Source: Opitutaceae bacterium
GTDB taxonomy: Bacteria > Verrucomicrobiota > Verrucomicrobiia > Opitutales > Opitutaceae
Assembly: GCA_030693515.1 (NCBI GenBank)
Contig: JAUYAK010000028.1
Span: forward strand, 1 to 45,455
DNA length: 45,455 nucleotides
Direction: 5' to 3'
The position numbers and the translations under genes are program-made. Position 1 is the stretch's first letter; every line of letters starts with the position of its first letter. Shown piece after piece: positions 16,475 through 24,409 of the stretch. The notes beneath the pieces are model-generated. The model saw only the letters and a program-made list of their open reading frames with translations, ran no database searches and was not told the origin of the DNA.

Positions 16475-19400
16475 TCAGAACTCACCGCGCACGCCGATCG
16501 TCCAAAGCGCACCGTAGTTCCTATGGTCCGTGAGGATCTTGGCCCCCCCGTCTCCCCCCCTGCCAAAGCCAGCCTGCGACCGGTTGAAGACGTTCCGACC
16601 CGACGCGAAGACGGTCGCATATTTGGGAAGCCGATACGCGAACTGCACGTCATGGCCCAGCCGGTCGGGATTGGAAAACTTCCAGCCATCAGCGCGCGGG
16701 GCATGACTGCGATTCGCCGGCACGTAGACGACGTTCCAGCGGAACGACAATCCCCGGCGATCGAAGGAGACGCCACCGTTCGCGAGCTGCCTCGGTCGGC
16801 GGAAATTCTCGTAGTCGTCGAAGTAGAGCCGGGTGTAATTCCCGAAGATCGAAACGCCCTTCCAGAAACCGGGCAGGAACACCAGATTTTGCCGGTAACT
16901 GAACTCGACGTTAGTCATCTGAGACCCGGCCACGTTGTCGACACTGGTCACCCGATAACCTCCGAGGTCGATGCGTTCCTCGTTGGAGAACGTCTCGCCG
17001 ACCGGCACGTCCACCGTGTTGGTGCGGATCAAGTTCGAGATGAAGCGCCGCGCGCCTGAGACGGAGACAAAGCCCGCGCCCTTGGGGAAATAATACTCCG
17101 CGCTCGCGAAAAAATTCTTCCCGTGCTCGGGCTGCAAGCCGGGGTTCGGGATGTTTGCCGTCGGGAGCGGCGTCGCATCGGGGTTGATCGTCAAACCGCC
17201 CGCCAAGTTGTTGAGGTTCGGCCGCGTGATCGAATCGTTGAACGATGCGCGCAGGGTGACGGCGTCGCTCCACCGATAACTCGCATGGAGATACTTCAGC
17301 CACGTGTGGTAGTTGGAGGTGTTGGTCGCATCCTTGCCCCAACGCGCCTGGATGTAGTCGAGCGAAGTCGTCGGAATGTTCGCGTTCGGATTGCCGGTGA
17401 GCAGGTTATTCGCGTAGTCGTCGCCCCGATCCGTGGGCCCACGGCCCGCACTGCGGGTTTTCTCCACCCGGACGCCCGGAGCGAGATCGAACTTCTTGGT
17501 GACTTTGATGATCGTCTGCTGATAAGCCGAATCGACCTGCTCCTTTACATCCCAGTGATTTCTGATGTCGCGTTCCAGCAGTTGGGCCGGTGTCGGCTGG
17601 ACGAAGCGCCCGGGGTTCGCGCGGTATTCCTGACGCATCGCAACTCCGTTGGGAGTTGGGATGTTATGGAGATTGCCGCCTTGAAGATTCCGCTGCCGAT
17701 ATGTGGACTCGAACGCCCAGCGTTCGTCTCCGGTGTTAGGGAGGCCGTCGGGCCCGAGATACCTGAGCGTGAACGCAGCCTGGCTGTCAGTGATGTCACG
17801 CACCGCCTGGCTGATGTCTCCACCCCACTTCAACAGCACCGGTATTTCCCACCGGCGCCATGAATAACGAAAGTCCGCCTTGGCCGTCCACTTTTGATCT
17901 TTGGCAGTTTGTCCCTTCAATAAGCTCGTCGGATTCGCCCCCGCAGGATAACTCGCAGGATCCCGCCAGTCCGGGCCACTCAACTGCGTAAAGTTGATGG
18001 CGGGATCCATCGGCGAGCTCCGGTTCCAGCGGAGTCCGAGGTTCGGCAACGTGCTCGTGCCGCCGCCCCAGAAACCATCCGTGGTATCACGAAAATAACT
18101 CTTGGCGATCGACACTTGCGCTTGCACGTCAGCCCGGAAGGCACCGCGTTTGAAGGAACTGCCGGTCGCCGCCGTGGACGTGTCTCCGCCCTTGTCGAAC
18201 TGGACGTTGTATTGCAACACCGTCGAACCCGCCGTCGTGGTCTGGCTGTTTTGCGAATACTCGACGCCCGCCACCTGTGGATCCACCGCTCTCGGGCCGT
18301 TGACGGCGTTGTCCAAAGAGAATTCGACCCGGCGGTTATAATTGAACGCCTGATAGGTGCTTTGGTCGATGCGCGCCCAGGCCGTGAGTTCGGGCGTGAT
18401 CATGTAGTCGAGGCGCAGGTGGAAGTTCGAGCGATCGGTCAGCTTCGGTGCGTCGACCAGCCGGAGAAAGTCGAGCCGCGGAACCTCGATCGCGTTGTTC
18501 GCAGGGTCCGCGTCTAATGTGTAGTTATAGCTTGTGATGTTTTGCTCGACCAAGGTGCGCGCGAAACTGTAACCCGCAATCACGCCCAGCTTGCCAGCGA
18601 AGATAACGTCGGAAAACTCGAGTGACACATTCGGCTGCACCTTCAGATTCATCTTGTCGTCCGGTCCCGGGGTTCTCTTGAGCCAATAGTGCGAGTTAAG
18701 CCCGCCGCTGACGGACCAGCGGATTTGGCGGCCTTTGCGATCAAACGCGCCTTTGCTGCGCAGATTCACCACGCCAGCCAGCGCGCTGCCGGACACGTCG
18801 GGTGTGGGCGTCTTGCTCAGCTCCACGTTCGCGATGCTCGAAATGGAAAGCTGCTCGAACTCAAACGTGCGGCCCGAACCGATTCCCGATGTGCCGGCGG
18901 CGGCGAGCGGTGCGCCGTCCATCAAGATGAGAGTGTATTTTGGATCGAGGCCGCCGATGCTCATGGTGCGGACGTCCGCGTCGACATAGTCCATCTGCAC
19001 GCCGGGCATCAGCTTCAGGAATTCACCGACGTTGCCCTCGGAAACATCGCCAAAGGCATCCGACGACATGACGGTTTTGATCTCCAGCGCCGACTTTTTC
19101 TCCTGGAGGGCCTTGTAGTCTCCATCGCGCTCCGTCACCACGCGAAACGCCCCGAGCTTCACTATCTCGTCGGTCTTGCTCGTCATGCTGAAATCGTGAA
19201 CCGCCGTTTGTCCGGGCTGCACCTTTACAGTGGCCTCGGCGGTGTCCAGACCAATAAAGGAAACGGCCACGCGCACCTCGCCAGCCGGCACGCCACTGAG
19301 CGTGTAAACGCCCCCCGATTCCGCGACGGTGGAAATATTCGTGCCAACGGCGGTGACGATCGCGCTGCGGAGGTATTGGCCCGTCGCTTCATTTAGCACC

Positions 19401-20008
19401 CGACCGGCGATGTTTCCCCGCAAGGGAGAAGCGGCATCTTCGGTGTTTTGTGCGCTCGCCGGCGAGCCGAGGAGCACGGCAATCATAACTGCCAGTTTGG
19501 TGAGGGGTTTACTTTTTTCTATTGGTTGCGGTGTTGGTTTCACGGTTTCAGTGTCGGTTTTCATGGTTTCGGTTTTTTTTTGAGCGAAAACTTGAGAGTT
19601 GGGTCGTGGCGCGGGCACGGCGCCGTTCGGATCTGATTTTTTTTTCACGGTCAGCGCTCCGCTCTTCGGATCCTGAAACACACCGAGGCCGGTGCCGGCC
19701 AGCATCCCATCGAGGGCTTGGCGCGACGTCATGGCGCCTCGCACGGATTGCGTTCGCACGCCCGCCACGGCATCCGTCGGGAACAGCACTTCCAGGCCAG
19801 ACTGCTCTGAAAAACGTTTCAGCGACTTCTCCATCGCATCGGCCGGCAAATCGAAGGATTTCTTTATCGTCTCGGCGGCGTGGGCCAGAACCCAGACGAC
19901 CGAGAACAGAAGCCAGAGTCCCAGCAGCGTCATTAGGCGTTTGCCGACGCTGCGCGGAGGAGGAGGAAGAGCTGCAAAACGTGCGATGCAGCGAGAGACG
20001 GTCGTCAT
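16475..20008 (-). CDS. STN-CarboxypepD_reg-TonB-dependent receptor with a second, internal signal sequence
   Basis: This is an outer-membrane receptor of 1177 residues. Its order is unusual: a signal peptide (LMTLLGLWLLFSVVWVLAHA), an STN domain (KKSFDLPADAMEKSLKRFSE), SDPNG, a Lys-rich stretch coded by two runs of nine A, then a second signal-like segment (KPLTKLAVMIAVLLGSPASA), a carboxypeptidase-regulatory-like domain (GNIAGRVLNEATGQYLRSA), a plug (GEFLKLMPGVQMDYVDADVR; YTLILMDGAPLAA) and a barrel ending GALWTIGVRGEF. It reads like two genes, STN and receptor, fused in frame. At 3141/88 the same two parts are separate overlapping genes. The start at 20008 is chosen for the signal peptide; ATG 20074 is also open. 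A sigma/FecR pair precedes it. The ligand is probably a glycan or siderophore-like compound and is not identified. Confidence 0.92.
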   Translation of the reverse strand: MTTVSRCIARFAALPPPPRSVGKRLMTLLGLWLLFSVVWVLAHAAETIKKSFDLPADAMEKSLKRFSEQSGLEVLFPTDAVAGVRTQSVRGAMTSRQALDGMLAGTGLGVFQDPKSGALTVKKKSDPNGAVPAPRPNSQVFAQKKTETMKTDTETVKPTPQPIEKSKPLTKLAVMIAVLLGSPASAQNTEDAASPLRGNIAGRVLNEATGQYLRSAIVTAVGTNISTVAESGGVYTLSGVPAGEVRVAVSFIGLDTAEATVKVQPGQTAVHDFSMTSKTDEIVKLGAFRVVTERDGDYKALQEKKSALEIKTVMSSDAFGDVSEGNVGEFLKLMPGVQMDYVDADVRTMSIGGLDPKYTLILMDGAPLAAAGTSGIGSGRTFEFEQLSISSIANVELSKTPTPDVSGSALAGVVNLRSKGAFDRKGRQIRWSVSGGLNSHYWLKRTPGPDDKMNLKVQPNVSLEFSDVIFAGKLGVIAGYSFARTLVEQNITSYNYTLDADPANNAIEVPRLDFLRLVDAPKLTDRSNFHLRLDYMITPELTAWARIDQSTYQAFNYNRRVEFSLDNAVNGPRAVDPQVAGVEYSQNSQTTTAGSTVLQYNVQFDKGGDTSTAATGSSFKRGAFRADVQAQVSIAKSYFRDTTDGFWGGGTSTLPNLGLRWNRSSPMDPAINFTQLSGPDWRDPASYPAGANPTSLLKGQTAKDQKWTAKADFRYSWRRWEIPVLLKWGGDISQAVRDITDSQAAFTLRYLGPDGLPNTGDERWAFESTYRQRNLQGGNLHNIPTPNGVAMRQEYRANPGRFVQPTPAQLLERDIRNHWDVKEQVDSAYQQTIIKVTKKFDLAPGVRVEKTRSAGRGPTDRGDDYANNLLTGNPNANIPTTSLDYIQARWGKDATNTSNYHTWLKYLHASYRWSDAVTLRASFNDSITRPNLNNLAGGLTINPDATPLPTANIPNPGLQPEHGKNFFASAEYYFPKGAGFVSVSGARRFISNLIRTNTVDVPVGETFSNEERIDLGGYRVTSVDNVAGSQMTNVEFSYRQNLVFLPGFWKGVSIFGNYTRLYFDDYENFRRPRQLANGGVSFDRRGLSFRWNVVYVPANRSHAPRADGWKFSNPDRLGHDVQFAYRLPKYATVFASGRNVFNRSQAGFGRGGDGGAKILTDHRNYGALWTIGVRGEF

Positions 20009-20132
20009 TTTATTCGCGGTGGGATTGGCGCTTGATGACGATGCGAACTGCGCGCCGTCATCAAGCTGGGACAAGCCAGCCGCGAAAATCAGTTACACAA
20101 ATCTTCCGCAGTTTTTTTGCTGCGCAAAAAAA

Positions 20133-21332
20133 CTAACGCGACGCCGATACTTTGCGCAGGCTGATGGTGCTCCCCGAGCGCTCCGCCTTCACGCCGAAAC
20201 CAGCTTCCAGCAGCAGCACAAAGGCAACTGTGTTGTCCGTCCGGAAAATTCCGCTGACGCGCATCGATCGCAGCGTCGGATCGTCGATCACGAGTTTCAC
20301 CTCCGACTGGCCGGCCGCCTCGCGATTCAAGAGCGCGACGGCTTCCGCCAGCGGTGTGCCGGAAAATTCCACGCGTCGATTGCGCCAGGCGAGCCGTTCG
20401 TCGAGTTCGGCCGCAGCGACCGGCATTGCTTTCGGCGCCGGCGCACTCGGCGCGATTTCAACCACGATGCGATGCCCGGCCTCGACTATGGAAGCGGAGG
20501 ATGGAGGATGGAGGGCAGAGGACTGATTGGGGAAATCAACCGTTGACGGTTGAGCCGGCAGCCTCTCGTCCGTTGTCTCTTCCCTGCGTTTTACATCCCC
20601 TGCGTTCTGCTCCTTACTGCCCGTGATTGCGCCGTAGCTTGGGGAATAGGCGGATGCTCCTTTGCCCACCGATACCGTGCCTTCGGTGACGAGCACTTCC
20701 ACGGTTTTGCCACCGAACTCAACCGAAAATGCCGTGCCGACCGCGCGAACTTCGATGCCACCGGCGGATACCACGAACGGACGCGACTGGTTTTTCGTGA
20801 CCTCGAACATCGCTTCACCCTGCTTTAACTCCACTCGCCGGAGCGCGGCGGTGAAGGCTTCGGCGACTTGCGCTCCATTTTTCAGAATGACAACCGACCC
20901 ATCGGGCAGCACTTGTCTCGCTGGAACAAGCATCATGGCCGTGGCCGGCAATGCCGACGCCGGTTCCTCGTGGCGTGGAAAACGCCAGAACGCACCCAGG
21001 GCAAACAACACCGCCAGCGCCGCCGCGGCGGCGCTCAAACGCCGGCGGCGCCGGCGTTCCGCGCGGCCGGCGAGCTCCAGGCAAAGCTCGTCGGCCGCAC
21101 CAGTCCGCGTCGGCTTTCCAAACGTTGACCAAGCCGAGTCGAAACGCGCGAGCGCGGCGCCATGGCGGGGATCGGCTGCGAGCCAGCGCTGAAAGGCCCG
21201 TTCCTGCGGCACCGAGAGCCCGGCATCGCGGCGCGCGAACCATTCCGCGGCAGCGGCGGCGATCGCCGGTGCATCCGACGATGCGCCAGCCACGGTGGCG
21301 CCGCGGGAAATCAGTTCAGGGTTTCTCGGCAT
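20133..21332 (-). CDS. FecR-like anti-sigma factor
   Basis: This FecR-family regulator has 399 residues. It has the N-terminal 'AEWFARRDAGLS...AFQRWLAADPRHGAALARFDSAW' region, a basic stretch (RRRRRR), a transmembrane segment (SAAAAALAVLFALGAF) and the periplasmic FecR domain (LPDGSVVILKNGAQV; GEAMFEVTKNQSRPFVV; IEVRAVGTAFSVEF). The C-terminus is STN-like (MRVSGIFRTDNTVAFVLLLE). A low-complexity insertion of about 60 residues (around SKEQNAGDVKRREETTDERL) splits the FecR domain from the C-terminal part and is absent in the paralogue at 3602-4690. ATG 21332 overlaps the sigma gene end by 17 bases. The receptor follows downstream. Confidence 0.92.
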   Translation of the reverse strand: MPRNPELISRGATVAGASSDAPAIAAAAAEWFARRDAGLSVPQERAFQRWLAADPRHGAALARFDSAWSTFGKPTRTGAADELCLELAGRAERRRRRRLSAAAAALAVLFALGAFWRFPRHEEPASALPATAMMLVPARQVLPDGSVVILKNGAQVAEAFTAALRRVELKQGEAMFEVTKNQSRPFVVSAGGIEVRAVGTAFSVEFGGKTVEVLVTEGTVSVGKGASAYSPSYGAITGSKEQNAGDVKRREETTDERLPAQPSTVDFPNQSSALHPPSSASIVEAGHRIVVEIAPSAPAPKAMPVAAAELDERLAWRNRRVEFSGTPLAEAVALLNREAAGQSEVKLVIDDPTLRSMRVSGIFRTDNTVAFVLLLEAGFGVKAERSGSTISLRKVSASR

Positions 21333-21894
21333 CGGTTTGGCTTCGCTCGACCCCGCGCCGACGCAGAAACTCCTCGCAGCGTTTGACGCCGCGCTGAACC
21401 TGCACCTGCACGGTTTGCTCGGAGATTCCGAGGCGCGCGGCGATTTCCCTTTGGGAAACAGCTTTGATTCGGCGCAGGATAAAAATTTCACGGCAACGAG
21501 CCGGCAACGCCTCGATGCCATCTGCCAGCAAAAGGATTTCCTCCCGGGTGCAGGCTGCCTCGGCGGCACTGGGCCTATCTTCTATGACAGGCAACGAAGC
21601 CAAATCAGCTACAGCGTAGATTGGCGATACGCGTTCGTGCTGCAGAACATTGATCGCGACATTGCGGGCGACTTTGAATAGAAACGCCTTGGCGAATTGA
21701 ATTGGTTGCGCGGCTCGGGCCTTCCAGATGCGAAGATAAGACTCCTGCACGACATCGTCGATGTCGCCGACGGTGGGAAATGCGCCGCGTAAATATGATT
21801 TTAGCGAGGCATCGTGCGGATGCACCTCCTCCGCAAACCAGCGACTTTGATCAACGCTGGGAGATAACTGAGGGGGTGGGGGCGGAGGACTCAT
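21316..21894 (-). CDS. ECF (FecI-like) RNA polymerase sigma factor
   Basis: This ECF sigma factor has about 192 residues and is paralogous to the one at 4665-5252. Region 2 is seen as DIDDVVQESYLRIWKAR and FLFKVARNVAINVLQHE. Region 4 is seen as LPARCREIFILRRIKAVSQREIAARLGISEQTVQVQVQRG (positions about 140-175). ATG 21894 precedes a Pro-rich beginning (MSPPPPPPQLSPSVDQSRWF). A second ATG at 21927 would add 11 residues. It should control the FecR and receptor genes that follow on the same strand, and possibly the whole catabolic block down to 9.7 kb. Confidence 0.92.
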   Translation of the reverse strand: MSPPPPPPQLSPSVDQSRWFAEEVHPHDASLKSYLRGAFPTVGDIDDVVQESYLRIWKARAAQPIQFAKAFLFKVARNVAINVLQHERVSPIYAVADLASLPVIEDRPSAAEAACTREEILLLADGIEALPARCREIFILRRIKAVSQREIAARLGISEQTVQVQVQRGVKRCEEFLRRRGVERSQTDAEKP

Positions 21895-22357
21895 GGCGGG
21901 GCTAGCCGCAGCGTGTGTGACAAACATGCCGAGGTTACAAGTTCGGTTTTTCTGCGACGCTTTCGCTTTTTTGCAGCGTTCATGCTCGGGTTGTGTGCGA
22001 CCACACCGCAACAGGTCACTACCTGATGGCGCAACCGAGGATCGCATCGGTTTGGTCGCGCCCAATCATGCGCCGCCAAGTGGAAATCCTGAACATCCAC
22101 AACTCCGCCGTTTCCTGCGTCCGCGTTGAGACCGGCGATCAGATTCTACATTTGAAACTCCGCCAAAAATGAATGCTACCCTGAATATTTTATCCCCATG
22201 ACACCTCAAACCATCACATCTTTGTCCGTTTCGGCATGCTGCTGGCGCTGAATCCCGTTTCGGGACGTCGGTCCGCCATGCGAGGGGCGGAGTCAACAAG
22301 CGATCAAGGCAGTCGCTATCAAAGCGCCTCTTGGAACTCTGAACGAAGAACCTGCGT
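21895..22357. other. 463-bp intergenic interval between receptor regulon and secretion cluster
   Basis: No convincing coding region is visible in either direction. It contains the promoter side of the sigma gene (right part transcribed leftward) and the 3' side of the ClpB-like gene. I looked for a tRNA, an attachment-site repeat and an integrase remnant and saw none. It marks the change from catabolic genes to the secretion cluster and is the natural place to look for the left boundary of a mobile element. Confidence 0.4.
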
Positions 22358-23260
22358 TCAATGAACAAGCCGCAGCGAATTGCTCCCCACATCAAACTCC
22401 ACGCGGCCCGCGCCTGAACCCGTCGAAAACAGTCCCCGCACCACCGCATCCTGCAGATGACGCTCGATCGTTTGCCGCAGCGGGCGGGCACCCATCTGCG
22501 GATGAAATCCTTCCCGCATCAGGAACTCCAGCGCCTCGCGCGAAACCTCCAGGTCGAAACCGACCGACTTCAGCCGGGCGACCTCGTTGGCCAGATGAAG
22601 CCCGGCGATTTCACGCTGCACGTCGGACGCTAGCCGGGCGAAAACCAACCTGTCGGGAATGCGCGCCAGCATTTCCGGCCGCAAGGCCTCGGCCACGCGG
22701 CGCAGGACCGCTTGCTCGATACTCGAGATGTTGGACCGGGCCATCCGCATCGCTTCGGACGCGCCGAGATTCGAGGTGAACGCGATGTAGTCGTTCCGCA
22801 ATGACACCACTTCGCCGGTCGCGAGGGTAATGTGCCCGGGTTCGAGCATCTGGATGAACAGATCCAAAACCTTCGGGTGAGCTTTCTCCAGTTCATCGAA
22901 GAGCCAAACCCGCGGGGAAACGCCGCAGGCTGCGCGACCGATGGCACCCGAGTCCGACCTATCGGCCCCGAGCAATCGCTCCACCGCGTCCGTTCGCTGA
23001 TACTCGGAGAGATCAAATCTCCGCACTCGATCTTCGCCAAAAAGATAGCGCGCGACCAAGAGCACGAGTTCAGTCTTCCCGGTGCCGGTGGGACCCACCG
23101 CCAGGAAAACTCCTCGCGGGCGGTCGCTCCGCGACAACCCCAATTCGCCACGCGTGAACACAGCGGCCGCTCGCGCCAGCACATGATCCTGTCCGCGCAG
23201 GCGAACGCGCAAATGCGCTTCGAGTCCGCGCAGATGGGCGAGTCGTTCAGCGCTTGGCAT
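22358..23260 (-). CDS. Single-module ClpB/ClpA-like AAA+ ATPase
   Basis: This 300-residue protein equals only the second AAA+ module of a ClpA/B unfoldase plus its C-terminal D2-small domain. Walker A is GPTGTGKTE (residues 56-64), Walker B is WLFDELEKAH (119-128), sensor 1 is FTSN (161-164) and sensor 2 is in GARPLRQTIER near the C-terminus. The N-domain, first ATPase module and coiled-coil M-domain of ClpB are missing, and there is no ClpP-binding loop evident. It overlaps the ribbon-helix-helix-like gene by 14 bases and is divergent from the secretion operon. A plausible role is remodelling of the envelope complex or of its regulator. That is inference. Confidence 0.85.
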   Translation of the reverse strand: MPSAERLAHLRGLEAHLRVRLRGQDHVLARAAAVFTRGELGLSRSDRPRGVFLAVGPTGTGKTELVLLVARYLFGEDRVRRFDLSEYQRTDAVERLLGADRSDSGAIGRAACGVSPRVWLFDELEKAHPKVLDLFIQMLEPGHITLATGEVVSLRNDYIAFTSNLGASEAMRMARSNISSIEQAVLRRVAEALRPEMLARIPDRLVFARLASDVQREIAGLHLANEVARLKSVGFDLEVSREALEFLMREGFHPQMGARPLRQTIERHLQDAVVRGLFSTGSGAGRVEFDVGSNSLRLVH

Positions 23261-23714
23261 TTTTTATGGGTTTTGCGGGAACGGTGCGCGGCCGACGAGG
23301 GAAATCCTTGAGGAATTTCTTCACGGCCGAAGCCCACGCCTCGGGCTTCGGCGCGGAGCGCAGCATCGCCCGCACGACGTAGGCGCGATTGGCGGCGATG
23401 TCTTTCGCCGCCAGTTCGGTGACCACCCGGTCGAGCTTTTCGATGAGACGAACCGGAAGGTCCACCGTCGGAATACCAGCCACGTTGTCGGTTTCGCGCG
23501 GACCAGTTTTTGCGGCGTAATCCCGATGCAGCAGAACCGTCGCGGCGAACATCTCGGTTTCAGAGGTGAGTTCGATCAAGGCGCGCAGGACCGTCCCACG
23601 ACGAACGGCCGCGCCTAGACGGCGCAATTCCACCGTCTGTTTGTTCAGCGCGGCCATGTCCGCCGGATAGAACGAAAAGCTCACTTTCACGGGAGCCAGG
23701 GCTTCGGAACTCAT
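23247..23714 (-). CDS. Small putative ribbon-helix-helix DNA-binding regulator
   Basis: This protein has 155 residues. The N-terminal part (VKVSFSFYPADMAALNKQ, then GAAVRRGTVLRALIEL) has the strand-helix-turn-helix spacing of ribbon-helix-helix proteins. A second similar unit follows (TVDLPVRLIEKLDRVVTELA, then ANRAYVVRAMLRSA), so it may carry two such folds in tandem. The C-terminus is very basic (KKFLKDFPRRPRTVPAKPIK). I chose ATG 23714, because longer starts (ATG 23744 or TTG 23750) would code through the inverted repeat. It is divergent from the secretion operon with a four-half-site operator between them, which fits a repressor of both units. The family assignment is by pattern only. Confidence 0.55.
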   Translation of the reverse strand: MSSEALAPVKVSFSFYPADMAALNKQTVELRRLGAAVRRGTVLRALIELTSETEMFAATVLLHRDYAAKTGPRETDNVAGIPTVDLPVRLIEKLDRVVTELAAKDIAANRAYVVRAMLRSAPKPEAWASAVKKFLKDFPRRPRTVPAKPIKNAKR

Positions 23715-23720
23715 GCGATA

Positions 23721-23777
23721 CCCATAAACCCATAGGATAAGCATTGACAAGGGCTCATTTTCATATGGGTTTATGGG
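23721..23777. promoter_or_regulatory. Divergent operator: perfect 14-bp inverted repeat of four CCCATA half-sites
   Basis: The left arm CCCATAAACCCATA (23721-23734) and right arm TATGGGTTTATGGG (23764-23777) are exact reverse complements separated by 29 bases. Each arm is itself a tandem repeat of CCCATA at 8-bp spacing, giving four half-sites. Tandem 8-bp spacing is how MetJ/Arc-type ribbon-helix-helix dimers stack on DNA. A TTGACA (23744-23749) sits between the arms and could be a -35 element for the rightward operon. The right arm ends three bases before the VirB2-like ATG, so bound protein would cover the start region. No clear -10 is visible. Confidence 0.75.
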
Positions 23778-23780
23778 CAG

Positions 23781-24077
23781 ATGAACCGGACCTCAATTTC
23801 ACTTTCGCCCGATGCGCTGCTGGCGCCTCCCGTAGTGCTCGCTCAAATCCAGCAGCTCAAGGACGGCTTCGGCCTGGCCCTCGCCGTTCTCTTCATGTTC
23901 GGGTTTTTCTGGGGTATCATTAAAATTTGGTCAGGGGCCAACGCCATCAGCAAGGGCGACCCGGATGGCAAGGCCGGCATCGTCGCCGGCATCATCATCG
24001 CGGCGGCGGCCACCATCATGGCGGCGCTGTTCACGATCTTCGGCCTGCAGGACGCCGTCATCACTCCCCGGTTTTGA
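23781..24077 (+). CDS. VirB2/TrbC-like conjugative pilin
   Basis: This 98-residue protein has two hydrophobic helices (FGLALAVLFMFGFFWGIIKIW at about 30-50 and AGIVAGIIIAAAATIMAALF at about 65-84) joined by a small polar loop (SGANAISKGDPDGK). That is the topology of VirB2/TrbC major pilins. A leader with processing near PPVVLAQ is possible. It is the first gene of the long rightward operon and is followed directly by VirB3- and VirB4-like genes, which supports the assignment. Its ATG lies three bases after the operator arm with no ribosome site, so translation may be leaderless. Confidence 0.78.
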   Translation: MNRTSISLSPDALLAPPVVLAQIQQLKDGFGLALAVLFMFGFFWGIIKIWSGANAISKGDPDGKAGIVAGIIIAAAATIMAALFTIFGLQDAVITPRF

Positions 24078-24409
24078 TGAAAACCATGACGGAACTGCGG
24101 CACACCGATACGAACGCGGCCGATGACTCGGCGGGCCGGGCCTTCGGTCTCGAAGGCAACCTGTATCTGCCAGTCTTGCTGGCCGTGATCGGTGCCCTGG
24201 TGCTGTTCGCGATTCTCGGGGTGCTTTTGCGAATCAACTATGTCGCGGCAGGTGGCGTGGTCGCGGTGCCACTCGCGGTGGTCGTGGGCTGGGCGCTGCT
24301 GCTGAAACAGGGCAAGCCAGCGGGATATGACCGCGACCTGATCGAAACTCTTATGGGCGGCGGCAACTTTACGCGCGAGTCAGCCGAGCAAGGGAGGTTG
24401 CTTAAATGA
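24077..24409 (+). CDS. VirB3/TrbD-like inner-membrane protein
   Basis: This 110-residue protein has two adjacent membrane helices (LYLPVLLAVIGALVLFAILG and VVAVPLAVVVGWALLL) and a polar C-terminal tail (GYDRDLIETLMGGGNFT). It sits between the VirB2-like and VirB4-like genes, exactly where VirB3/TrbD occurs. It shares a TGATG stop/start with the pilin and overlaps the VirB4-like gene by four bases. VirB3 helps anchor the VirB4 ATPase in the inner membrane. The call rests on topology and position more than on sequence motifs. Confidence 0.7.
   Translation: MKTMTELRHTDTNAADDSAGRAFGLEGNLYLPVLLAVIGALVLFAILGVLLRINYVAAGGVVAVPLAVVVGWALLLKQGKPAGYDRDLIETLMGGGNFTRESAEQGRLLK

Noticed and set aside
21895-22357. 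tRNA-associated attachment site at the left boundary of the secretion cluster
   Set aside because: No cloverleaf, no tRNA end and no repeat of the 45.3-kb site was found here.
23255-23280. TATGGGTTTT and, at 24461, TTTATGGGTTTC as further operator copies
   Set aside because: Both are single half-sites inside coding sequence explained by the codons there; neither has the tandem or inverted arrangement of the divergent operator.
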